Of a DNA stretch of 64,000 bases, positions 51,332 to 60,137 are shown in pieces. The position numbers and the translations under genes are program-made. The first letter of the stretch is position 1. Each line of letters opens with the position of its first letter. The DNA is from Chthonomonas sp. UBA2017 (GTDB lineage Bacteria; Armatimonadota; Fimbriimonadia; Fimbriimonadales; Fimbriimonadaceae): assembly GCA_002335425.1 (NCBI GenBank), contig DDCB01000008.1, positions 14,637 through 78,636 of the forward strand, written 5' to 3'. Below the pieces are notes generated by a model that was not told where the DNA came from, ran no database searches, and saw only the letters and a list, made by a program, of their open reading frames with translations.

Positions 51332-53767
51332 GTGCGTTATCGATGGGTGGTTCTGATTTGGGTGCTGCTGGTCAGCGCGGGGATGGGGGCTCGGGCGGCA
51401 GAGCCGATCCAGATTCGAATGATGGCGGGTCCGAGTTGGGGCATTCCGCCGAAAGAAGCGACCGACGCAAGGTCTCAAGCCCGACGGTCGATTTTTGAGG
51501 AGTTTCATCGCCAAAACCCGGGCATTCGGATCGTGAATGCCGGCGGACTTGAGATTAAGGGGGAGCGGGCCGATAGTACGTTCTTGATGTCGATGGCGGG
51601 CGACACGGCTCCTGATGTTTTTTATGTCAACTTTCGCCAGTACTATAATTACATTGATCAGGGCTTTTGCCGACCCTTAGATGACTTGATCGCCCGCGAT
51701 CCGGACTCCATTTCTCGAGTGCATCCGCGCATTATGGAGGTCGTCAAAAGCTACGATCAGAGAGTTTATGCGATCCCTTGGTTTCAAGTTGCCAATGGCC
51801 TCTATTATCGAAAAGACCATTTTCAAGAGGCTGGCCTGGACCCCGAACGACCTCCTCGAAATTGGGATGAATTTTATCAATTTGCCCAAAAGCTAGCGGA
51901 TTCAAAGCCAGGTCGAATCGGTTTCGCATTTCCCGGTGGCATCGGGAATAAGGCCTATCACTGGACGAACTTTGTTTGGCAAGCGGGGGGCGAGATTGTT
52001 TTACGCGAAAAAGGAGCTCAAATGAAGGCGGCCATTGCCACTCCTGAAGCCGCCCAAGCACTCGACTTTTATCGCAAATTAGTCAGTCAGACTTGGACCC
52101 GACCAGATGGGACTCCCGGCGGTCCGGCGGCGGCCATTAGCCCTGTATTGAGTGATGATATTCGCCAAGGCAAAGTATCGATGTGGTTTAGCTACACCAG
52201 CGATGTTGTGCTGAATATGAACGATCTGCCGCCCCAGCTAATCGGCATCGCTCCGATGCCTGCAGGCCCAGGAGGACGGGCGAACGAAGTGAATGCGGGC
52301 ATGTGGGCCATTAATGCAAGAGTGACCGATCCTGCTCAGCTCGAAGCCTGTTGGAAATTTATCCAGTTTTACACCAGTGAGCAAGCTCAACGGATCAGCA
52401 CTTTAAGGTATGTCGAGCTCGGGCTCGCGAGTCAAGTCAGCCCGACAATGTTGAAGAAGTTTGGCTTTCCCGACCTGGCCGCCCAGGTCAACCCCGAGTA
52501 TGTGCGCGCCAACGAGTCGCTGTTTGAGTCCGGCCACCCGGAGCCTTATGGCCGGAATATGCAGCAAGTCTATGTGATCCTGGATTCCGCCCTCGATCGC
52601 GCTAAGCTGGAGCCGCAAACTCCGGCGCTGACCATCCTGCAAGATACCGCCCGCGAGATGGATCGAAAGCTCCTGGGCTACACCCCGAGAGAGCAGTTGC
52701 AAGTTCAACGAACCTGGGCGGCTACCATTTTCGGCCTGATCCTCGTCGCCGTGGCGGTCTGGGCCGGCCAAGCCGTTCGCCGATCCCGCCGCATGCAGAT
52801 TTTGCGATCGGAAAGCGGGGCGAGCCGCGTCGTCGGCACCGACCGCCGTCGGATCTTCCGGTTCATGACCCTTTGCCTTTTACCCGCTTCGCTCAGCATC
52901 TTAATCTGGGCATATTATCCGCTCCTTCGCGGCCTGGTGATGGCCTTTCAAGATTACAAGATTGTCGGAGAAAGTCAGTGGACGGGTTTGGATAATTTTA
53001 TTGCCGTTTTCACCCAACCGATCTTCTATAAGTCGTTGTGGAATAGCTTCATCTTTGTCGGGCTCACGATCTTGATCGGCTTTATCATTCCGATCTTCTT
53101 GGGAATCGCCCTCAATGAGCTGCCTCGCTTGCGAGGGTTCTTTCAGACCGTCTTCTACCTTCCCGCGATGACAAGCGCCATTGTCATTGCACTGTTATGG
53201 CGGCAATTTTATGCGGCTTCGCCCGACGGCTTATTGAATAAGCTCTTGGCGCCCATCATCGGATGGGTGAACCCGATCTGGCAAAGCCTCGGGGGAAATC
53301 CGATCCCGCTCGCCAATGACTGGCTGGGCAGCCCGACCCTGGCGATGTTTGCGGTGGTCTTGCCCGGCGTCTGGGCGGCCGCGGGGCCAGGCTCCATCTT
53401 GTACCTGGCTGCACTCAAAAACATCCCTGAGGAGCGATACGAAGCGGCCGATCTCGACGGAGCTTCGTGGTGGACTAAGGTTCGCTGGATCACCCTTCCG
53501 GGCCTCAGACCTTTGATCCTCATCAACTTCTTGGGGGTCTTCATCGCCGGATTTAAGGCGATGGAGAATATCTTCGTTCTGACCGGGGGAGGACCCCTTT
53601 ATGCGACTCACACTTTAGGCCTTGAGATCTGGACGAACGCCTTTATGTTTCTCAAGTTTGGTTATGCCACAGCGGCGGCATGGGTGATGGGAAGTATCCT
53701 AGTTGGCTTTACGCTCATTCAAATTAAGAGCCTGCTCAAAATGAAGTTTTCGACGGCGAAGCTGTGA
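51332..53767 (+). CDS. ABC transporter substrate-binding protein fused to permease (sugar type)
   Basis: The 811-residue product joins two usually separate proteins. Residues 1-440 are an extracellular solute-binding protein of the CUT1 (MalE-like) type with signal peptide and APDVFYVNFRQYYNYIDQGF. Residues 460-480 are a membrane helix. Residues 510-805 are a MalF-like permease with LPASLSILIWAYYPLLRGLV and the EAA loop YEAADLDGASWWTKVRW. The domain order puts the binding protein on the outside. Neither a MalG-like permease nor an ATPase gene is next to it, so the partners must lie elsewhere. The ligand is unknown. Confidence 0.87.
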   Translation: MRYRWVVLIWVLLVSAGMGARAAEPIQIRMMAGPSWGIPPKEATDARSQARRSIFEEFHRQNPGIRIVNAGGLEIKGERADSTFLMSMAGDTAPDVFYVNFRQYYNYIDQGFCRPLDDLIARDPDSISRVHPRIMEVVKSYDQRVYAIPWFQVANGLYYRKDHFQEAGLDPERPPRNWDEFYQFAQKLADSKPGRIGFAFPGGIGNKAYHWTNFVWQAGGEIVLREKGAQMKAAIATPEAAQALDFYRKLVSQTWTRPDGTPGGPAAAISPVLSDDIRQGKVSMWFSYTSDVVLNMNDLPPQLIGIAPMPAGPGGRANEVNAGMWAINARVTDPAQLEACWKFIQFYTSEQAQRISTLRYVELGLASQVSPTMLKKFGFPDLAAQVNPEYVRANESLFESGHPEPYGRNMQQVYVILDSALDRAKLEPQTPALTILQDTAREMDRKLLGYTPREQLQVQRTWAATIFGLILVAVAVWAGQAVRRSRRMQILRSESGASRVVGTDRRRIFRFMTLCLLPASLSILIWAYYPLLRGLVMAFQDYKIVGESQWTGLDNFIAVFTQPIFYKSLWNSFIFVGLTILIGFIIPIFLGIALNELPRLRGFFQTVFYLPAMTSAIVIALLWRQFYAASPDGLLNKLLAPIIGWVNPIWQSLGGNPIPLANDWLGSPTLAMFAVVLPGVWAAAGPGSILYLAALKNIPEERYEAADLDGASWWTKVRWITLPGLRPLILINFLGVFIAGFKAMENIFVLTGGGPLYATHTLGLEIWTNAFMFLKFGYATAAAWVMGSILVGFTLIQIKSLLKMKFSTAKL

Positions 53768-53808
53768 TCAAGGTGGAGACCTCCGTTGGTTGACCCATCA
53801 GGCAAAAC

Positions 53809-54159
53809 TCAGTACACGATCATCGACGAATCAAGCTTACGATATGCAAGAGCAATGAGGATCAATGTTCCTAGAGGTAGGACCGCGACATAAGGCCACA
53901 TGAACAAGAGGTCTTCGAGGCTCAACCCCGAGTCCCATAGGGGCAGCGGAAACAATGTCAAAGCAAAGAGGACGATCAACGAAATCCGGTAGCTAAGCAG
54001 AAGCATTCGGTCGGGGTCCCCGCTCTGCCACCGATAGAGCATCCCAAGTCCGATCAACGGGCTATGCACGGATGTCAGAACAAAGGTCCCAATCAGGACT
54101 CCGAGCCATCCAGCCGAGAATCCGCTCACAAAGATCATCCAACCCACAATGTATACCAT
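53809..54159 (-). CDS. Small membrane protein of unknown function
   Basis: The 116-residue product has about three hydrophobic helices (VYIVGWMIFVSGFSAGWLGV, ISLIVLFALTLFPLPLW, YVAVLPLGTLILIALAY). No family is recognised, and no ribosome-binding site is clear. It is downstream of, and antisense to, the ABC-fusion gene. Confidence 0.5.
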   Translation of the reverse strand: MVYIVGWMIFVSGFSAGWLGVLIGTFVLTSVHSPLIGLGMLYRWQSGDPDRMLLLSYRISLIVLFALTLFPLPLWDSGLSLEDLLFMWPYVAVLPLGTLILIALAYRKLDSSMIVY

Positions 54160-54251
54160 GCGCTCGCTTAGGCCTTAGCTTGCTCCAAAGGAGAGCACTC
54201 CTCGGGCACAGCTCCTCGGTCATTCTACGCTGGCGACTTACGGAATCTTCG

Positions 54252-56429
54252 TCATTTCTGAGAGTCGTTGATCCGCTTGAGTTCGTTCAGCAAAAAGCCC
54301 ATGTTCATGAATGGATCGCCGCCGGTCCTTTTCCAGCGCACACGACCTTGGGAGTCGATAAGGATGGTTGAATGAAGCTCCATCTCTTCGAAGTCGTCGT
54401 ATGAAGAAAATCGGCGCGCATTTTCGTGGGCGGTGTCCGAAAGATAGGTGATCTTGACTTCCTCTAAGGTCGTCGAAGATTTCAGGCTTTCTGGCGACGA
54501 ACTACAAACCGCTAAGACGACCGTATTTTGAGCTTGAAACTCAGACATTCGATCATGAATTGACTTGAGCTGACCGACACAGTGGACGCAAGTATCTCCC
54601 AAGAAAAAGACGAGCAAGACGTTCTTTCCTGAGTAATCCTTGAGGGTCACCGGTTTCCCGTTGACATCCCGAACTTGTAGCGAAGGTGCGGCAAATGGTT
54701 GCCAATTCATGGGTCCCAATCGATCAAGATTTTGGGGTCGATAGACGCGCTCGGGCCGGGGCGTCTCGGCGATCGGCTTGACTTTCAGTCCGAGCTTTCG
54801 CACTTCTTCAAGCCAACGCAACTGAGGGTCGGCTTGCGACCAAACATACTCCAATCGACCGGCATAAACCTTTGCTTTTTCGAGATCGCCCGCAGCATGG
54901 TGAGCCAGCGCCAAGCCCGAGAGCGTGAAGGCGTCGTTGGGCTCTTCTTTCAGCGCTTGGGTATAGCATTCAATCGCGCGAGGATAGTCGCCTCGTGCGC
55001 GATAATCATCCCCCAGAAGGCGGATGATCCGCCAGGGGTTCATCGGGGGATCGCCACCCACATATTGGGCGTCACGCTCAGCCGCGAGTCGCAATGCCTT
55101 CTGCCCAGATTCGATGTTTCCGTTGGCAAGATCGATGAGCCCTTCGGCGGTGTTTTGCAACATCATCAGGGTCTGAACGAATTCATTGCTGGGGTCATTG
55201 ATCGGGCCGGTCACGAATCCGATTCGCTTTTTCAGCAGTTCGAGTCCCTCGGTGGCCTCTTGCTTGTTCCCCAGGCCGTGGTGAGCAAGAGTTTCGGAAA
55301 AGGATTGCAGAACTTTGCCCAACGGGTCGTTCGGGCTCCATGGAATGACGCCCGGAGTCAGAATCTCCTTCCATCGTTCAAACTTGATGAGCGCCCGAAT
55401 CAGGGCGATCTGGCCTTCGGTGGCAGCACCGCCGATCTCGACCGAGTTGAATTCGGGATCGCGTGGGGCTGCCACCAGATCGCGAGCTCCTTGGAGCGCA
55501 GCTTCGGCCATTCCCAGCTGTTCTTGGATGTAGCAAAGGTAGTTTCGATTGTGGGGGTAGTTCCAGGTTTCGAACGGCAACGCCAAACGGTCGTTCATGT
55601 AGCGCAGCTCCATCCGGGTCGCCGAATCCATCGCGATCGCGGCCTCATGCCACATTCCGATCTTCGAATAGATATGCCCCGGCATGTGCAAGGCATGGCC
55701 GACCGCCGGCGCCGCCCGGCCGTACTTTTCGCAGCTGGCGATGCCTTGCTCTGAGGCCACGCCGTCCCAGTTGTGGATGGCCGCGTGATGGGCTCCTGGA
55801 TGCATGGGGCTTTTCGCCAAGACTTCGTTGATCACGAGCTGGTTGGCGAGCGCGCTCCCTTGGCCGATGTTGAAGAGCGCGAGCAGAGCTTTGGCCTCAA
55901 GATCATCAGGAAACCGAATGATCAGGTTTTGTAGCTGAGTGACCAGCACCTTCGGGCGCTCGGTGATGCCCGGAGCCGTCGCTCTCTCCCAAGCTTCGAT
56001 GTACAGCCGCTCGCGCTCCGAGACGCGGCCTTTGATTCGGACCGCCTCGCGCAAAAAGGTCTTATAGCGCCCAAACCCTTTCTCGTCGAACTCGGGGAAC
56101 GCCATCGTGAACCAGTTGAACCCGCATCGAGCGAGACCCCAATACGCCATCGCGCAGCCGGGGTCGAGCTTCAGGCACCAGCGGAACGAGCGTTCGGCCT
56201 CCTCGAACCAGAACGAATGGAGCAAGGCGTTGCCTTGGTTGAACCACTTTTGAACCTCGGGATTGCGAGTGGTGATCGGGAACGGGGCATTTCCGATGCC
56301 CTTCATCTCCCAGGGCCGCGTCCGCATTCCGGAATCGAAAGCCGACCCGTGGCGGGAATGCCCCATCCCCTCATCCGCAGATGCCCATGCCGAAAGAACC
56401 AAGACCAAACAAACAAGCAAACGACGCAT
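54252..56429 (-). CDS. Secreted TPR protein with C-terminal peroxiredoxin/thioredoxin domain
   Basis: The 725-residue product has a signal peptide (MRRLLVCLVLVLSAWASA). A body of TPR-like helical repeats follows (WFNQGNALLHSFWFEEAERS, then ALALFNIGQGSALA, and YPRAIECYTQALKEEPNDAF). From about residue 575 there is an AhpC/TSA-thioredoxin domain with VLLVFFLGDTCVHCVGQL, a CxxC motif. The thiol site could reduce or oxidise partners held by the TPRs. The start at 56429 is set by the signal peptide. Confidence 0.82.
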   Translation of the reverse strand: MRRLLVCLVLVLSAWASADEGMGHSRHGSAFDSGMRTRPWEMKGIGNAPFPITTRNPEVQKWFNQGNALLHSFWFEEAERSFRWCLKLDPGCAMAYWGLARCGFNWFTMAFPEFDEKGFGRYKTFLREAVRIKGRVSERERLYIEAWERATAPGITERPKVLVTQLQNLIIRFPDDLEAKALLALFNIGQGSALANQLVINEVLAKSPMHPGAHHAAIHNWDGVASEQGIASCEKYGRAAPAVGHALHMPGHIYSKIGMWHEAAIAMDSATRMELRYMNDRLALPFETWNYPHNRNYLCYIQEQLGMAEAALQGARDLVAAPRDPEFNSVEIGGAATEGQIALIRALIKFERWKEILTPGVIPWSPNDPLGKVLQSFSETLAHHGLGNKQEATEGLELLKKRIGFVTGPINDPSNEFVQTLMMLQNTAEGLIDLANGNIESGQKALRLAAERDAQYVGGDPPMNPWRIIRLLGDDYRARGDYPRAIECYTQALKEEPNDAFTLSGLALAHHAAGDLEKAKVYAGRLEYVWSQADPQLRWLEEVRKLGLKVKPIAETPRPERVYRPQNLDRLGPMNWQPFAAPSLQVRDVNGKPVTLKDYSGKNVLLVFFLGDTCVHCVGQLKSIHDRMSEFQAQNTVVLAVCSSSPESLKSSTTLEEVKITYLSDTAHENARRFSSYDDFEEMELHSTILIDSQGRVRWKRTGGDPFMNMGFLLNELKRINDSQK

Positions 56430-56576
56430 GATGCAGATGCTTCTGCGGCCAGCCTGGTTATCCTGCACTGCTATAGCGTGCTTTCGCGTCTTTGATCAGG
56501 CGCCTTGGTAAACAGGTGAGGAGAAAAAATCAATCTTTCTTCCGAATCGATGCTTCTTTCTCGTCTCCTGATGAGG

Positions 56577-56651
56577 TGGTGGGCGGTACAGGATTTGAAC
56601 CTGTGACCCCTTCGGTGTGAACGAAGTGCTCTACCACTGAGCTAACCGCCC
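56577..56651 (-). tRNA. tRNA-Val (anticodon CAC)
   Basis: The complement of 56577-56651 folds as a tRNA: acceptor GGGCGGT/ACCGCCC, D-arm AGCTCAGTGGTAGAGC, anticodon stem CTTCG/CGAAG around the loop TTCACAC (anticodon CAC, Val GTG), and T-arm ACAGGTTCAAATCCTGT. The 3' CCA is encoded. It sits at the border between chromosome-like genes and the lower-GC accessory region, with the 5' end facing the latter. Confidence 0.96.
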
Positions 56652-56693
56652 TCTATCTAGGTTCAGCACTCGGGCGGTTTTGACTCCCGAAAA

Positions 56694-56712
56694 TGTCGAA
56701 CGAAGTGGTGTA
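56694..56712. repeat. Degenerate copy of the tRNA-Val anticodon-arm segment
   Basis: TGTCGAACGAAGTGGTGTA at 56694 resembles TGTGAACGAAGTGCTCTA of the tRNA (56616-56633) in the same orientation. The ten bases GAACGAAGTG are identical. GGGCGGTT at 56672 also repeats the tRNA acceptor end in inverted orientation. Such fragments often mark integration sites, but the match is short and could be chance. Confidence 0.35.
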
Positions 56713-56820
56713 TCAAAACACCCTCTGACCTGTTTATACCCCCTTTTCGAGATTTTCCTAGAACGAATTCGATGTAGGAAAGTTTTGGCGCAAAAACTTC
56801 TCTTTTGAGCCTGAAATCCA

Positions 56821-56849
56821 TTGACTTGACCACCCTGTTCTGCCATAAT
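56821..56849 (+). promoter_or_regulatory. Sigma70-type promoter reading into the accessory region
   Basis: TTGACT at 56821 and CATAAT at 56844 are spaced by 17 bases, a good match to -35/-10 boxes. The next rightward gene starts at 57207, so transcription from here would give a leader of about 350 bases containing the repeated hairpins described separately. Confidence 0.6.
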
Positions 56850-56871
56850 ATGATCGTCCCGGCTGTGACCT

Positions 56872-57186
56872 GATGGGGGCTTCGCCCGCCATCAAAATTC
56901 AGTCTGAGGTGTTCCGCCAAGAGCGAATGGATAGTGGGTTTGCACACAAAGAAAAGCAAGCTCGTCAGGGGAAGAGACTTGCACCCTAGCGGTTGGTATC
57001 CGGCGAATCAGGAGCCCCAAAAGGTACTTCCACCTAGTAAAAGCGAATAGCTACCGTCCCCCGGCGATAGGTGGGGACTCTTCAGAAGTGCGAGAAAGAT
57101 ACTTCTAGCGGGCTCAAATTCCGGCGAATCTGGAAGTTGCAGTTGGCTGATCGGCTTCATTTGTCGGTTCGCCAAATGACTAAGCC
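56872..57186 (+). promoter_or_regulatory. Structured leader with repeated GGCGA-loop hairpins (or single-strand origin-like element)
   Basis: At least six hairpins can be drawn. One is at 56872-56893 (GATGG/CCATC outer stem). Three share a loop motif and recur every 60-61 bases: 56993-57020 (TTGG, TCC / GGA, CCAA; loop GGCGAATCA), 57056-57078 (GTCCCC/GGGGAC; loop CGGCGATAGGT) and 57115-57139 (CAA, TTCC / GGAA, TTG; loop GGCGAATCT). Others are AGAAGT/ACTTCT at 57084-57106 and GGCTTCATTTG with CAAATG and AAGCC at 57153-57186. The stems differ while pairing is kept. This stretch holds no gene. Confidence 0.5.
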
Positions 57187-57206
57187 TAACAAGAGGTCTC
57201 GCATGA

Positions 57207-59456
57207 ATGAAAATTCCCCATAGAATAGTTCCGTCTCACGGGCATCTTTTGCCCCACCATCTCGAACAACTTCGTGCTTCAGGAATCTCCGATGAAGTCA
57301 TAGCCGAAAGGGGCTACGAATCGGTCACAAAATCCGAAAAGCTCAAAGACCTTCAATTCCCCTGGTTCCAAGCCAAAGTTCCGGCCCTGCTGATTCCACT
57401 GTTCCCGGTCGGAAAGAACCCCAACTCAGCCGATTTCGTGTCTCGTCCCGACAATCCCCGCTTAGGCGAAAAGGGTAAGCCCATCAAGTACGAAACCCCG
57501 GCTGATTTCGAGGTTCCGATTGACTGCCCTCCACGGTGCAAAAAGGACTTGCTTGACCCGGCGATTCCCCTATTCGTCACGGAGGGAGTCAAGAAGGCTG
57601 ATTCAGCGGCTTCACGCGGGCTTTGTTGCGTCGCACTTCTAGGGGTTTGGCAATTCCGAAACCATGATTGGGATGAAGTCGAACTTCGAAGGCGAAAAGT
57701 CTACATAGCCTTTGACTCGGATTCATTGGAGAATCCCCATGTTCATGACGCGGCAAAGAAGCTGACGAACCTATTGCGTGGTCTGGGTGCTACGGTCATA
57801 CGGCTCTACATTCCTTCTGGACCGAACGGTGAGAAGGTCGGAATGGATGACTACTTTGCCAAGGGAGGAACCCCGGAAGAACTCATCACGTTCACAACCA
57901 GATTCAGAAGCGGCAAGCTAAAGATTCGGGCCGATCTTCCCACCATCGAAAGCCACGAAGAACGGCTTGAAGAAATGGTTGACGCTTCGATTCAGGCTTT
58001 GGTAGAGCAAAATCACCCGCCCTACCTGTTCGTTTATGGAAGCCGTCTTTCCCGGCTCAAACGTTGCGAAGTGAACGGAGTTCTCTTGCCTCAAATTGAG
58101 GATGCAACGAAGGACATTATCATTGACCGTCTTAGCCAGTCGGTCAATTACGTGTCTGTAAGCTCTAACGGGCGAAGAATCGTGAATCCCCCGGACATTG
58201 TGGCCCGCATGATTACTGCCCGCCCTGAGTTGCCTGGAATCCCGACGATCAAGGGAATTGCAACTTCACCGTTCTTTTCGAAGCAAGGAAAGCTCATTGC
58301 CGAGCCCGGATACGACCCCGATTCAGGCGTTTATCTCTTCATTCGTGACGGCTTGAAAATGCCCAAGTTGGATGTATCCCCGGAAGGAGTTCAGAAGGCG
58401 CGGGAAACGATTGAAGACTTGATTTGTGACTTCCCCTTTGAAGATGAATCTTCCCGTGCTCATGCAGTGGCATTCCTGATTTCTCCGTTCGTTCGGGAAA
58501 TGATCGTTGGGCCAACACCAATGTTTCTGTTCAATGCCCCTAAGCCGGGAAGCGGAAAAACCTTGCTTATGACGACGCTTGCAAGGGTGTTTGTCGGTGA
58601 TGGAGTAGCCTTCACCTCTGCCCCGCAATTCGAAGAGGAATGGCGAAAGCGGCTGACTTCACTGTTCAAAGAAGGGGTTACGCACGGGCTTTTCGATAAT
58701 CTGTCACGGTTCGGAAGCGAAGCCCTAAATACGGCTCTCACGGCCCCGGATTGTATTTGGAAAGATCGGTTGCTTGGACGCAACGAAACCCCTCATTTGC
58801 CCATTCGGTGCGTTTGGGGTGCCACGGCGAACAACTTTGAGGGGACAGAAGAAGAGCTTCGAAGGTGCTTGAATATCCGAATCAATCCGAATGAGGAGAA
58901 CCCGGCTTCGCGGCGGGGATTCAAGCACTCGGATTTGAAGGCTTACAGCGAGCAAAATCGGCCCCAAATCTTGGCTGCTGTCGTTACCCTGGTGCAAGCT
59001 TGGATCAATGCAGGACGGCCCGAATATTCCGAATCAGAACCCCTCATGGGTAGCTTCGAGAACTTCTGTCGGTTGATTGGTGGAATTCTCGAATTCGCTG
59101 GATACACGGGCTTTCTCTCGAATCGGGAAGAATTCCTAGCTCAATCTGACATTGAAACAGAGCAGAACAAATCCTTCATTCAAGCCTGGTCGGAGAAGTA
59201 CGGTAAGGCAATGGTTCGGGCCAGAGATTTGGAGATCATGGCTTGCAACCACTTTCCTGAGTTGGACGCACTCCCTGCGAACGTCGCACGGGTGCAACTA
59301 GGAAGACTCTTAGGCAAGCTTCGAGACCAAGTGATTCTAGGCAAACGGATTTGTCGAAAGCAGAGTGACGACGGATTCCGATATTGGCTTGCTGAAGCTA
59401 CGAAGCCGGGGAAAAGGGTAGCAACCGGGTTCATCGGAGAGGACGACCCGAACTAA
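57207..59456 (+). CDS. DUF3854-type Toprim plus P-loop ATPase protein (primase-helicase-like)
   Basis: The 749-residue product has an N-terminal region ending in a Toprim-like DUF3854 domain (about 118-225) with FVTEGVKKADSA (Glu126) and AFDSD (Asp170, Asp172). A P-loop ATPase domain at about 435-600 has the Walker A NAPKPGSGKTLL (Lys451) and GATANN as sensor. Such proteins replicate plasmids, phages and integrated elements. The ATG at 57207 gives the full protein. A second ATG four bases upstream opens only a six-codon frame. The coding sequence is lower in GC than the left part of the window. Confidence 0.75.
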   Translation: MKIPHRIVPSHGHLLPHHLEQLRASGISDEVIAERGYESVTKSEKLKDLQFPWFQAKVPALLIPLFPVGKNPNSADFVSRPDNPRLGEKGKPIKYETPADFEVPIDCPPRCKKDLLDPAIPLFVTEGVKKADSAASRGLCCVALLGVWQFRNHDWDEVELRRRKVYIAFDSDSLENPHVHDAAKKLTNLLRGLGATVIRLYIPSGPNGEKVGMDDYFAKGGTPEELITFTTRFRSGKLKIRADLPTIESHEERLEEMVDASIQALVEQNHPPYLFVYGSRLSRLKRCEVNGVLLPQIEDATKDIIIDRLSQSVNYVSVSSNGRRIVNPPDIVARMITARPELPGIPTIKGIATSPFFSKQGKLIAEPGYDPDSGVYLFIRDGLKMPKLDVSPEGVQKARETIEDLICDFPFEDESSRAHAVAFLISPFVREMIVGPTPMFLFNAPKPGSGKTLLMTTLARVFVGDGVAFTSAPQFEEEWRKRLTSLFKEGVTHGLFDNLSRFGSEALNTALTAPDCIWKDRLLGRNETPHLPIRCVWGATANNFEGTEEELRRCLNIRINPNEENPASRRGFKHSDLKAYSEQNRPQILAAVVTLVQAWINAGRPEYSESEPLMGSFENFCRLIGGILEFAGYTGFLSNREEFLAQSDIETEQNKSFIQAWSEKYGKAMVRARDLEIMACNHFPELDALPANVARVQLGRLLGKLRDQVILGKRICRKQSDDGFRYWLAEATKPGKRVATGFIGEDDPN

Positions 59457-59627
59457 GGTGCTCACGATTGAAGCTCCTAAAGGTTGCTCGAAGCCCCCCG
59501 GTTCCAGCCCGTCCCAACCTGAAAAACGTCAACTGTCGGCCCTATGGAGTCGGCAGGTTAGACGGTCGGAACCAACTAAGCTGAGCGTTCAAGTTCAGCA
59601 CGACCCTACAAAAGGAGGTAGCACACT

Positions 59628-60137
59628 ATGCCACTCTACGAAGATTCAGAAATTGATTACATTAACCAATGCAAGGCACAAGCAAATAAATTGATCCGTT
59701 CTTCATCCCGATTTCGAGATCGAAAGTCGGTTCGAGACCACATTATTCGACAAGGCACACGTCCCCATTTTCACTCCGGTGAATGGATGGGATTGATTGA
59801 AGATCAGGCCGGAAAGATTGGAACGGGTTCCAAACTCTTGTTAAGGCAACTTGCCTTGATGATTGCTGAAGGCCATTTTCCAACGCCAAAAGTGGACGTA
59901 GACAGTGAGCGAGCACGGCGGGCAAAGCACATTCTCCGAACGGAGTACATGCACGAGCCGGACAACTTGATTCGCTATACGATCAAGAGTTCTCCTTACG
60001 TGCCCCAAATGAAGAATGGCAAGTGGACGGGAGATGCAGAAAATGGAGTCGGAGATCAGGTGACGCTGAACCACCAAGAAAGGGTTCAAATGGCGAAACT
60101 CATCAATGAAGGCTATTTCGGCATTGAGCCGATGTAG
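59628..60137 (+). CDS. Hypothetical protein of the accessory region
   Basis: The 169-residue product is hydrophilic and helical, with no recognised family. It contains RSSSRFRDRKSVRDHIIRQG, a basic segment, and ends in LNHQERVQMAKLINEGYFGI. An AAAGGAGGT ribosome-binding site precedes the ATG, one of the best in the window, so it is probably well translated. A hairpin follows its stop. The opposite strand carries an overlapping reading frame (the Xre tail), which is probably not real there. Confidence 0.65.
   Translation: MPLYEDSEIDYINQCKAQANKLIRSSSRFRDRKSVRDHIIRQGTRPHFHSGEWMGLIEDQAGKIGTGSKLLLRQLALMIAEGHFPTPKVDVDSERARRAKHILRTEYMHEPDNLIRYTIKSSPYVPQMKNGKWTGDAENGVGDQVTLNHQERVQMAKLINEGYFGIEPM

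Noticed and set aside
57203..57223. Six-codon frame (ATG AAT GAA AAT TCC CCA TAG) just before the 57207 start
   Set aside because: Possible leader peptide, but too short to support; noted only as a start ambiguity.
59458..59694. Open frame of 78 codons right after the DUF3854 gene (GTG start)
   Set aside because: No ribosome-binding site, a low-quality sequence, and it overlaps the start of the 169-residue gene in another frame; more likely chance.
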